Shown here one piece after another: positions 7,291 to 13,674 of a DNA stretch of 13,674 nt. Every line of letters starts with the position of its first letter. Within the stretch, counting starts at the first letter, position 1. The notes beneath the pieces were generated by a model. The model made no database searches. It had not been told where the DNA came from and saw nothing but the letters and a program-made list of their open reading frames with translations. The position numbers and the translations under genes were made by a program. Source of the stretch: Bacillota bacterium (GTDB lineage Bacteria; Bacillota; Clostridia; Lachnospirales; Lachnospiraceae); assembly GCA_023398855.1 (NCBI GenBank), contig JAEWRS010000344.1, positions 1 to 13,674 of the forward strand, given 5' to 3'.

Positions 7291-8016
7291 ATGATGGAAG
7301 AAACGTACCGGGTCTGTGATATTATGGTCTGCGCTATGGCCCGTCTCATTCCCAATAACAGCAAGGTATTTCATGGGGTATCTTCCCATATGCCCATGAT
7401 TGCGCTGATGCTGGCAAAGGCGCTTCATGCGCCTGAGGCCGTACATTTAAATATTCCGGGGGGAGTAGATCCCAATCCCGCGCGGCTTAAAAAGTATACC
7501 AGCGCTGGTCCGGAGCTTTTAGAGCGGTCTACAGGATATTTTCCATTAATGGAAGTATTTGATCTGGCCATGAGAGGGGAACTGGATGTGGCATTTTTAA
7601 GCGGAATCCAGTTTGATTTTCACGGCAATGTCAATGCATCGGTTATCGGGGATTATAAGAAACCAAAAGTAAGGATGCCGGGAGGAGCAGGCAGTGCTGT
7701 TTTGATACCAATGGCAAGGAAAGCGATTCTCTGGAGAACAAAGCATGATAAACGTACATTTGTAAACCAGGTGGATTTTGTCACTACCAGGGGAAATGTA
7801 GATCGGATCGTCACTCCTCTCTGTGTCTTTAAAATGGAGCATGGAGAGATGGTTCTGGAAACCATTCATCCAACTTCTACCTTGGAAGAGGTGCGGGAAA
7901 ATACCGGATTTCCCATTAAATACTCCCAAATCGCCTATACGCCTCTTCCCACAAAGGAAGAACTGAATGCGCTGAAACGGATCGATCCGGGAGATTTCAG
8001 GAATATAGAATTCTAA
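7291..8016 (+). CDS. Class I CoA-transferase-like protein, subunit B, apparently lacking the catalytic Glu
   Basis: A 241-residue protein similar to GctB. The second half aligns clearly: GIQFDFHGNVNASVIGDY (family: GAQIDPYGNVNSTSIGDY), the MPGGAGSA glycine loop, KRTFVNQVDFVT, and the ending HPTSTLEEVRENTGF. In GctB the catalytic glutamate (Glu54) lies in VESG. The matching segment here is HLNIPGGVDPNP (52-63), with Ile55 at the glutamate position and no acidic residue until Asp60. A similar loss occurs in IpdAB, a CoA-transferase-fold hydrolase. The alignment was made by eye from memory of GctB. Two adjacent ATGs (7291, 7294) are possible starts. It lies 11 nt after subunit A and 11 nt before the alcohol dehydrogenase. 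Confidence 0.85.
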   Translation: MMEETYRVCDIMVCAMARLIPNNSKVFHGVSSHMPMIALMLAKALHAPEAVHLNIPGGVDPNPARLKKYTSAGPELLERSTGYFPLMEVFDLAMRGELDVAFLSGIQFDFHGNVNASVIGDYKKPKVRMPGGAGSAVLIPMARKAILWRTKHDKRTFVNQVDFVTTRGNVDRIVTPLCVFKMEHGEMVLETIHPTSTLEEVRENTGFPIKYSQIAYTPLPTKEELNALKRIDPGDFRNIEF

Positions 8017-8027
8017 GGAGGCCTTTT

Positions 8028-9218
8028 ATGGCGCTTGAAAGGATCAATGCAGTAGGAACCAGTTTTTTTGGCCGCGGCTCCATTGGGCTGCTGCCGGCTG
8101 AGCTTAAGAAGCGGGGATTTAAGCGGGGTCTGATCGTTACTGATCCGTTCCTGTATAAAAATGGTACCGGAGATAAGGTGGGGGCCTGCCTGTTAAAGGC
8201 GGGAATGGAATATGCCATTTACTATCTGGTGGAGCCCAATCCTTCCACAATAGTTGTCAATGAATGTCTGAAGGCGGCAAAAGCTTTGGAAGTGGATCTA
8301 TTGGTGGCAGTAGGCGGAGGCTCGGCCATTGACACGGCAAAAGCGGTCAGCATCGTTTTAGCTAACGGCGGCAGGGTAGAGGATTATGAGGGAGTTAACC
8401 GTTCCGGTAAGCCGGGGATTCCCATTGTTGCGGTAAATACCACTGCTGGCACCGGTTCTGAGGTGACTTCATTTTATATCGTGACTGATCCGGCAAGACA
8501 TTCCAAGATGTGTATGGTTGACCCTAATTCCATGGTCACCATTGCAGTCAATGATGTGGAACTGATGATGACCATGCCAAAGGGTCTTACTGCTTCTACA
8601 GGAATGGACGCCATCACTCATGCTATTGAGGCTGCTGTAGCTAAGAGAGCCACTCCGTTTACGGATAAAGATGCCCTTTGGGCAATGGGCGTGATCAGAG
8701 AATACCTTCCAAAAGCGGTGTCAGACGGAAATGACGAAAAAGCCAGAGAAATGATGGCTTATGCAGAATACAGCGCTGGTATGGCTTTTTCCAATGCAGG
8801 ACTTGGTATGGTTCATGCTATGGCCCATTCCCTGGGAGGACTTAAGAATCTGCCTCATGGCATCTGCAACGCGGTCCTGCTGCCTTTTGTTATGGAATTT
8901 AACGGAAGCAGGCCGGAAGCTGCCAGTGGGTATAAAAAGGTGGCAGAGGGGCTTAAGCTTCCAGGAGCAGCTGCCATGACAGGGGAAGTGGCCGTAAAAG
9001 AATCGGTGGCCTGTATCAGAAGGCTGTCAAAGGAAGTTGGGATTACCCAGAATTTACGGGAGCTTAAGGTTACTCCGGAAGATTTTAAGGCTCTTGCTGA
9101 GATTGCGATGCAGGATTCCTGCATGGATGACAATCCAATTAAACCGACAGTCCAGCAGGTGATGGAGGTTTATGGGAAGGCATATGGCATGGAAATAATG
9201 GGAAGGAGAGGGAAATAA
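8028..9218 (+). CDS. Iron-containing alcohol dehydrogenase (group III, PduQ/1,3-propanediol dehydrogenase-like)
   Basis: A 396-residue NAD(P)-dependent, metal-dependent alcohol dehydrogenase. It probably reduces pathway aldehyde to alcohol and so regenerates the NAD+ used by the aldehyde dehydrogenase. Visible motifs are the cofactor loop AVGGGSAIDTAKA (94-106), TTAGTGSEVTSF (138-149), and the metal ligands Asp194 and His198 (GMDAITHAIEA), His263 (MVHAMAHSLGG) and His277 (PHGICNAVLLP). Length matches the family (about 380-400). There is no clear encapsulation peptide at either end. The start follows AAGGAGG at good spacing, and dhaK begins immediately after the stop (TAA|ATG). Its place in the BMC operon suggests the PduQ role; butanol- or lactaldehyde-type activity is also possible. 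Confidence 0.93.
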   Translation: MALERINAVGTSFFGRGSIGLLPAELKKRGFKRGLIVTDPFLYKNGTGDKVGACLLKAGMEYAIYYLVEPNPSTIVVNECLKAAKALEVDLLVAVGGGSAIDTAKAVSIVLANGGRVEDYEGVNRSGKPGIPIVAVNTTAGTGSEVTSFYIVTDPARHSKMCMVDPNSMVTIAVNDVELMMTMPKGLTASTGMDAITHAIEAAVAKRATPFTDKDALWAMGVIREYLPKAVSDGNDEKAREMMAYAEYSAGMAFSNAGLGMVHAMAHSLGGLKNLPHGICNAVLLPFVMEFNGSRPEAASGYKKVAEGLKLPGAAAMTGEVAVKESVACIRRLSKEVGITQNLRELKVTPEDFKALAEIAMQDSCMDDNPIKPTVQQVMEVYGKAYGMEIMGRRGK

Positions 9219-10232
9219 ATGAAAAAACTGATTAATGTACCGGAAAACTATGTTAATGAAATGCTGGAGGGGATCTATCTTGCCCATCCGGATCATGTCA
9301 CTTATACAGCAGGTGATTTGCGCTGTCTGGTCACCTCCAATAAGGTGGAGGGAAAGGTGGGAATCGCTACCGGCGGAGGTTCGGGGCATCTTCCGCTATT
9401 TCTGGGATATGTGGGTAAAGGGATGTTAGATGGCTGTTCCGTGGGAGATGTTTTCCAATCCCCCAGTGCGGAGCAGATGCTTAAGGTTACAAAAAGCATT
9501 GATTCCGGAGCAGGTGTTCTTTATATTTACGGAAATTATAACGGTGATATTTTTAATTTCGACATGGCCGCAGAAATGGCTGATATGGAAGAAGATATTC
9601 AAGTGGAAAGCGTAGTTGCAGGGGAAGATGTGGCATCTCCCAAGGCTGCTCCCGGAGAGAAGAATACCAGAAGAGGAGTAGCCGGTATCTTCTTTGTATT
9701 TAAGTGCGCAGGAGCGGCAGCGGCAGCGGGTAAGGATTTGCAGGAAGTAAAACGGATTGCAGAAAAGGCAGCAGACAGTGTCAGGACCATGGGTGTGGCC
9801 CTGACTCCCTGCACGGTACCGAGAGTAGGACATCCTGGATTTGATATCAAGGAAGATGAGATGGAAATTGGCATGGGAATCCACGGAGAATCTGGAATCC
9901 GCCGTGGTAAGCTGGAAAGTGCGGATGAGATCACAACGGAGATGATGGAAGGGATCCTGGCGGATATTCCTTATAATGCTGGAGATGAAGTGGCGGTTCT
10001 TGTAAATGGATTAGGTGCCACCCCTCTTGATGAACAGTATATTGTGACCAGAAAGGTCAATCAGATTCTGGAAGAAAAAGGAATTAAGGTTCATCGTTAT
10101 TATGTGGGTGAATATGTGACTTCCATTGAGATGGCTGGTTTGTCCATTTCTCTGTTGAAAATGGATGAAGAGCTAAAGGCTTATTTGGATGCACCAGCTG
10201 ATACGCCATTTTTTAAACAGGGAACAGTATAA
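9219..10232 (+). CDS. dhaK: DhaK-like ketose/dihydroxyacetone kinase, substrate-binding subunit
   Basis: A 337-residue DAK1-domain protein, the subunit that holds the ketose as a covalent hemiaminal. The key residues are present: His57 in GGGSGH, Asp110 in GNYNGD, and the covalent histidine His222 in GMGIHGESG. The substrate loop differs from classic DhaK. The usual GHEPxHxGYxGxGML is here GHLPLFLGYVGKGML, so the Glu and the second His are replaced by Leu and Phe. This may mean a substrate other than dihydroxyacetone, such as a C4 ketose; kinases of this family acting on erythrulose are known. It abuts the alcohol dehydrogenase gene and lies 61 nt before dhaL. No dhaM phosphoryl donor is in the window, so the donor (PEP/PTS or ATP) is open. 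Confidence 0.92.
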   Translation: MKKLINVPENYVNEMLEGIYLAHPDHVTYTAGDLRCLVTSNKVEGKVGIATGGGSGHLPLFLGYVGKGMLDGCSVGDVFQSPSAEQMLKVTKSIDSGAGVLYIYGNYNGDIFNFDMAAEMADMEEDIQVESVVAGEDVASPKAAPGEKNTRRGVAGIFFVFKCAGAAAAAGKDLQEVKRIAEKAADSVRTMGVALTPCTVPRVGHPGFDIKEDEMEIGMGIHGESGIRRGKLESADEITTEMMEGILADIPYNAGDEVAVLVNGLGATPLDEQYIVTRKVNQILEEKGIKVHRYYVGEYVTSIEMAGLSISLLKMDEELKAYLDAPADTPFFKQGTV

Positions 10233-10260
10233 AGGCCGTACCTTTTATCAAGATTATATA

Positions 10261-10279
10261 TGCCGCTGTTACAGCGGCA
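10261..10279 (+). promoter_or_regulatory. Perfect hairpin between dhaK and dhaL
   Basis: TGCCGCTG, loop TTA, CAGCGGCA gives an 8-bp perfect GC-rich stem. No T-run follows, so it is not a classic terminator. It ends a few bases before the dhaL Shine-Dalgarno (GGAGGCGG, 10284-10291). It could stabilise processed mRNA ends, tune dhaL translation relative to dhaK, or be an operator. The structure is seen in sequence; the role is inferred. Confidence 0.5.
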
Positions 10280-10293
10280 GAATGGAGGCGGAT

Positions 10294-10911
10294 ATGAACC
10301 AGAGTGAGCTAATCGCCATGCTTGAAAGAATCAGTAAAATTATGGAAAAAAACAGAAATTATTTAATTGAGCTGGACAGTGTTGTGGGAGACAGTGATTT
10401 AGGTCTGACCATGACAGATGGATTTAATGCTGCCTATGAGGCTGTTTCCGATGGAACTGAGACGGATCTTGGCAAGCTTTTGTATAAAGCTGGGAAAACC
10501 ATGGGAAATAAGGTACCTTCAACCATGGGAACCTTGATGGCAGCAGGACTGATGCGTGCCGGAAAAGCTATAAGAGGAAAAGAAGAATTGACCGGCTCAG
10601 ATGTTGCAGGGTTATTTGAAGCCTATGAATCCGGCGTTGCTGATTTGGGAAAGGCAAAAGTAGGAGATAAGACCTTTTTGGATGGGTTTCATCCGGGAGT
10701 GGAAGTACTTAAGGCCCAAGTGGAAGCCGGAGCGGCTCTTGAGGAAGCCTTTATAAAAGCGGCTGAGGCGGCATGGAATGGCTTTGAGCATACCACAACC
10801 ATGATTGCTGTTCATGGGAGAGCTGCAACAAGAGGAGAGGCCTCCCGTTCGTTAAAGGATCCGGGGGCAGCTGTTGCTGCTCTTATCATGAAGGCGGCTG
10901 CAGACCGATAA
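10294..10911 (+). CDS. dhaL: DhaL-like kinase subunit (nucleotide-binding DAK2 domain)
   Basis: A 205-residue DAK2-domain protein that pairs with DhaK and carries the nucleotide-metal site. The three metal-binding aspartates are Asp28, Asp33 and Asp35 in ELDSVVGDSDLG. In classic DhaL the motif is GDxDHG; here the His is Leu. The usual GGASGP loop appears as VPSTMGTLMAAG (about 74-85), and the end reads GRAATRGEASRSLKDPGAA, a family signature. These departures parallel those in DhaK, as if the pair had specialised together. ATG 10294 was preferred over the upstream in-frame ATG at 10282, because the strong GGAGGCGG lies just before 10294 and the product then begins like other DhaL proteins. 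It is the last gene of the operon. Confidence 0.9.
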   Translation: MNQSELIAMLERISKIMEKNRNYLIELDSVVGDSDLGLTMTDGFNAAYEAVSDGTETDLGKLLYKAGKTMGNKVPSTMGTLMAAGLMRAGKAIRGKEELTGSDVAGLFEAYESGVADLGKAKVGDKTFLDGFHPGVEVLKAQVEAGAALEEAFIKAAEAAWNGFEHTTTMIAVHGRAATRGEASRSLKDPGAAVAALIMKAAADR

Positions 10912-10916
10912 ATTAA

Positions 10917-10954
10917 AACGGAGCAAACTGAAATGGTTTGTTCCGTTTTTTTCT
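10917..10954 (+). terminator. Rho-independent terminator closing the BMC operon, probably bidirectional
   Basis: AACGGAGCAAAC (10917-10928), a 7-nt loop and GTTTGTTCCGTT (10936-10947) form a 12-bp stem with one G-U pair, followed by a T-run. It begins 6 nt after the dhaL stop. The opposite strand also reads into a T-rich stretch (TTTTAATTT), so it could also terminate the convergent subtilase gene, which ends at 10993. Confidence 0.9.
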
Positions 10955-10992
10955 GTTTTTATAAGCTGTTTATTCTTCTGCCTATTTGCATG

Positions 10993-12663
10993 TCAGATTG
11001 CCGCTATTCTCTGAAACATTTTGTATACATCTATCTGCCCGTACCCCCAGATGTTATTAGGATAAGAATAGGCGTTGCTTCGGTATGCCCCCCACATGAT
11101 CATGTGATTAATCTGGAGTCCTGTAACAGTGGTATAATTGCCCTTGCAAAAGCCCCACTCCAGGACCATGGCGGCGGCTCCGGCAGCGTGAGCGGCTGCT
11201 GCACCTGTGCCTGTAATGCTTCCATAAAGACCTCCGGGGAGGGCACATGGAATGCGATAACCAGGAGCTGCAATATCGGGAACAATCTCCCCAAATCTGG
11301 TATACCCTCTTCCTGATTCTCCCAGAATGCTGTCGTCAAACTGGTTATAAGCGGCAACCGTCAGAGAATTTCTGGCATTGCCAGGAGCTGTTATGGTGGT
11401 GTCCGGGTTTGATTTATAAAAAAATGTTTCGTTTGAGATTAAGTTTCCTGACGGCAGCCAGGCATGAAAAGAAAAAGGCTCCTCTTCAATGCTGGAAACC
11501 CGAAAATACCAGATTCCTTCTGTGGGATTATCAAAACGCAGTAAAATAAGCTGGTTCCCGGTAGATCCTTCCAAAAGGATGTTATTAATCCAAATGGTTG
11601 TTTGACCAAAGGAAAGGCTTAACTTTTGGCAGTCTTTGGAGGAAGGAGATATGCTTTGAGCATTTTCCCGTTTAGGTGAAAAGATTTCGATCAGTATTTT
11701 TCCAGAAGGAAAGGGCCAGATCTCCATAGAAAACATTTTGTCGTTTTTTCCGATTTTCAGATTAAAGCCATTGCAGTAGGGAGGTGTTGATGTCTGGTAG
11801 AAATAGTGTCTGCGGTTTTTTCCTTCATTCCCTGCGGCCACTGAGGCATTGATTTTAGGAAGCTGCACAATCTGATCCAGGTACGAACTGATGGCTCCCT
11901 GCCCGCCATGGCCCCCCTGGCTGCTTCCCAGGGCAATGCATATGACAATAGGGTGGTCAGTCTTGTGTGCAACAGAAAGAAGATACCGGATTCCCAGCAT
12001 AATGTCTGATTCCTGATAGCACAGAGCATCATCCGGAACAAAGAACAGTTTTTTTAAATTCTGCTTTGCTTCTTTTAATTTTACGACCACAAGTTCTGTA
12101 TGTGGGACAACGCCGCTGAAGGATTGGTTTTCATTTGGCGTACCAGAAGTAATGCTGGCGATTGCCGTTCCGTGTCCATTGGTGTCCCTTGTGGGAACAA
12201 TAGACAGGGGATCATTTGATCTCAATGCAGTATTGATATAGTTTTTGCTATATTCTGAGCCAAAGTTAAAATCTTCCGGAGGTTTCCCGCTTTGGTCGTT
12301 CTGATCCCATACCGATAGTATGCGGGTGGTACCGTCATAGTTTTTAAATGCCGGATGCTGATAGTCAATACCGGTATCAATAAAGCCAATGAGCACTCCC
12401 AGCCCCATAAGGCTTAAATGAGGATGCTTACGCACATTGCATATGCCTGATCTTTCCATGCTTACCTTAGAGGTAAGTGTAAAAAGAGAAGGAAAATTAT
12501 CATAAGGATACAGGCCTAAATCACAGGCAGCCATATTATTTTTATGTATATGAATCAGAGAATAATCATCATTTATAAATGTAACATTATCCCTGTCAAA
12601 ACGGGGAACCAAAGAGTTGCTTATTATAAAATCATAATAATTATTATCAAATATTTTATTCAT
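10993..12663 (-). CDS. Csp-like S8 subtilase with Ser-to-Gly substitution (probable germination-type pseudoprotease)
   Basis: A 556-residue subtilisin-fold protein with the layout of clostridial Csp germination proteases: an N-terminal prodomain-like region (about 1-80), a subtilase core, an inserted beta-sandwich (jelly-roll) region at about 300-425, and the rest of the core. No signal peptide is seen. Catalytic Asp96 is in IGFIDTGIDY, His164 in DTNGHGTAIA, and the oxyanion Asn279 in AAGNEG. The serine motif, normally GTSxxAxxxAG, reads TGTGAAAAHAAG, so position 487 is Gly. Classical serine-protease activity is therefore unlikely. In Clostridioides difficile, CspC is a pseudoprotease with Gly at the same place and acts in germinant sensing. 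A similar regulatory role is inferred here. It is convergent with the BMC operon and probably unrelated to it. The start is ATG 12663, with GGATGGGGG upstream. Confidence 0.9.
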   Translation of the reverse strand: MNKIFDNNYYDFIISNSLVPRFDRDNVTFINDDYSLIHIHKNNMAACDLGLYPYDNFPSLFTLTSKVSMERSGICNVRKHPHLSLMGLGVLIGFIDTGIDYQHPAFKNYDGTTRILSVWDQNDQSGKPPEDFNFGSEYSKNYINTALRSNDPLSIVPTRDTNGHGTAIASITSGTPNENQSFSGVVPHTELVVVKLKEAKQNLKKLFFVPDDALCYQESDIMLGIRYLLSVAHKTDHPIVICIALGSSQGGHGGQGAISSYLDQIVQLPKINASVAAGNEGKNRRHYFYQTSTPPYCNGFNLKIGKNDKMFSMEIWPFPSGKILIEIFSPKRENAQSISPSSKDCQKLSLSFGQTTIWINNILLEGSTGNQLILLRFDNPTEGIWYFRVSSIEEEPFSFHAWLPSGNLISNETFFYKSNPDTTITAPGNARNSLTVAAYNQFDDSILGESGRGYTRFGEIVPDIAAPGYRIPCALPGGLYGSITGTGAAAAHAAGAAAMVLEWGFCKGNYTTVTGLQINHMIMWGAYRSNAYSYPNNIWGYGQIDVYKMFQRIAAI

Positions 12664-12768
12664 GGAAAAGCCCCCATCCTGCTATATAAACGCAGTATAT
12701 CATTATCTTATGCATGGATATAGAGGTTCATGAAAGGTTATCTTCCTTTGCTTGGCAGCAATAACGGA

Positions 12769-12803
12769 AAAGACGGAACCAGTCTTTAAGACTGTCCGTC
12801 TTT
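12769..12803 (-). terminator. Likely terminator of the downstream-facing unknown gene (- strand)
   Basis: AAAGACGGA (12769-12777) pairs with TCCGTCTTT (12795-12803), with an inner stem CAGTC/GACTG. Read on the - strand the hairpin is followed by TTTTCC. It lies 14 nt after the stop of the unknown gene and upstream of the subtilase, which suggests separate transcription of the two - strand genes. Confidence 0.7.
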
Positions 12804-12816
12804 ATATGATATCCAT

Positions 12817-13674
12817 TCAGCTCAGAGGAGCTGCTTTTCCTGTTGCTTCGTCATATTGATAAGCAACACTGCTGGTATTATAGTCAAATAAATAAGTGGC
12901 AACATAGACCAGAGTACGGTCAGGCTGTCGTTTGTATGCTCTTACCGTATAGTAATTGCTTCCATCTATTTTGGATATCCCAGGAGATGCAATATATTCA
13001 TAAGAATCCACGGTTTCCGGCAGGCCAAGCTTTTCCTGGCTCTGGGCCCGGACGGTTTCTTCTGCCTGTTCAATGGTGTTGGTGGCTTTTGGCTGTTTAT
13101 CAAAATCAGCAATTTTCTTCTTCTGTTGGTTCCATTGATCCTTGAAAAATTTGTTCCAGGGCTGGTTTTCTTTGCAGGTAGTTACTGTATAGCTGTCTGC
13201 ATCAGATTCTAAAGTAATGGAAAGATAGGAAGCTGAGTCAATGGAAGGACCGGCCAGACGATAAATTTCAGTTCCTGCTTTCGACAAATCTTCTTTGGAA
13301 GACTGTTCTTCCTGTTGGGATTTGTCTGTCATTTCTATGAAATTTTTCACTCCCTCCAAATAGTCCTTGTAACTTTTTAAATCAGCAGAGGTATCCTCTA
13401 TATGAAGGTACTTGTACTGATCCTCCTCACCGGCTGCCTGTGCAGAGGAAACGGCAGAAGTTTCACTGGCTTTTTGTGTCTGATCATCGGCTTGTTTTGT
13501 CTCCGTTGCCTGAACCGATTCCTCAACGGATTGCTTTTTAAAATCCCGTTCTCCCAAAATTCCCGTTACAGAAGCAATGTCCTCGTCTTTTGTGAAGTAG
13601 TAAGAGGGAGGCTGCTGTACCTGGTCCTTCGGGGCCTCCTTCTTTTTGATAGTGAGCAAAATGATGGCCTGAGC
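12817..13674 (-). CDS. Membrane-anchored extracytoplasmic protein of unknown function (N-terminus cut by window edge)
   Basis: The open frame runs from the right edge to TGA at 12817-12819, giving 285 visible residues. A TTG at 13659 could serve as a start, but the frame stays open upstream and the visible start AQAIILLTIKKKEAPK looks like the end of a membrane helix followed by a positive stop-transfer segment, so the true start is probably beyond 13674. After the anchor comes a low-complexity linker rich in Gln, Ser, Glu and Thr (about residues 40-85), a predicted helical region, and a C-terminal beta-rich part with several Tyr/Ser-rich strands (for example SNYYTVRAYKRQ and LVYVATYLFDYN). 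I do not recognise the family. Topology suggests an extracellular or spore-envelope-facing domain. Function unknown. Confidence 0.8.
   Translation of the reverse strand, partial: AQAIILLTIKKKEAPKDQVQQPPSYYFTKDEDIASVTGILGERDFKKQSVEESVQATETKQADDQTQKASETSAVSSAQAAGEEDQYKYLHIEDTSADLKSYKDYLEGVKNFIEMTDKSQQEEQSSKEDLSKAGTEIYRLAGPSIDSASYLSITLESDADSYTVTTCKENQPWNKFFKDQWNQQKKKIADFDKQPKATNTIEQAEETVRAQSQEKLGLPETVDSYEYIASPGISKIDGSNYYTVRAYKRQPDRTLVYVATYLFDYNTSSVAYQYDEATGKAAPLS

Noticed and set aside
10189..10293. DhaL start upstream within dhaK
   Set aside because: The frame is open but passes through the hairpin and has no ribosome binding site; ATG 10294 has a strong one and gives normal DhaL length.
10933..11549. 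Open frames on the + strand opposite the subtilase 3' end
   Set aside because: They overlap the terminator or the well-supported subtilase gene and encode no recognisable protein.
12681..12720. Possible forespore-type or housekeeping promoter ahead of the subtilase (GCATA at 12709-12713 and TATATA at 12683-12688 on the - strand)
   Set aside because: Spacing is about 20 nt and the -10 match is poor; an alternative GATAAT also fits, so no promoter can be assigned with confidence.

Overview
This 13.7 kb window looks like the chromosome of an anaerobic, spore-forming Clostridia member, probably Lachnospiraceae (Lacrimispora/Clostridium cluster XIVa-like). The reasons are moderate GC content, strong purine-rich ribosome binding sites, dense operon packing, a Csp-type germination subtilase, and bacterial microcompartment (BMC) genes of the clostridial kind. 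The taxon is inferred from gene content, not proven.

Positions 1-10911 (+ strand) are the downstream part of one long operon for a catabolic BMC (metabolosome). In order it holds: the 3' end of an unidentified protein with a C-terminal encapsulation-peptide-like helix; a CoA-acylating aldehyde dehydrogenase of the EutE/PduP type; four single-domain hexameric shell proteins; the phosphotransacylase PduL; and a pentameric vertex protein of the EutN/CcmL family. Less standard genes follow: a solute-binding-protein fold without a signal peptide; a CoA-disulfide reductase/NADH oxidase-type flavoprotein; a two-subunit class I CoA-transferase homologue that seems to lack the catalytic glutamate; an iron-dependent alcohol dehydrogenase; and split DhaK and DhaL kinase subunits with altered substrate-loop motifs and no DhaM. 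Most gaps are 0-43 nt and two pairs abut or overlap. A hairpin lies before dhaL, and a strong, probably bidirectional, terminator closes the operon.

The core chemistry is clear. An aldehyde made inside the shell is oxidised to acyl-CoA. PduL converts acyl-CoA to acyl-phosphate and releases CoA, and the alcohol dehydrogenase reduces aldehyde to alcohol and regenerates NAD+. The signature enzyme that makes the aldehyde is not identifiable, because its gene is either upstream or is the truncated first gene. The DhaK/DhaL pair suggests that a ketose or triose co-product (dihydroxyacetone, erythrulose or similar) is phosphorylated. This would fit a sugar- or sugar-phosphate-derived substrate, but that is inference.

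Positions 10993-13674 carry two unrelated genes on the - strand, convergent with the operon. One is a Csp-like S8 subtilase whose catalytic Ser is replaced by Gly, a likely pseudoprotease. The other is a partial membrane-anchored extracytoplasmic protein of unknown function that runs off the right edge. No tRNA, rRNA, CRISPR array or mobile element was seen.
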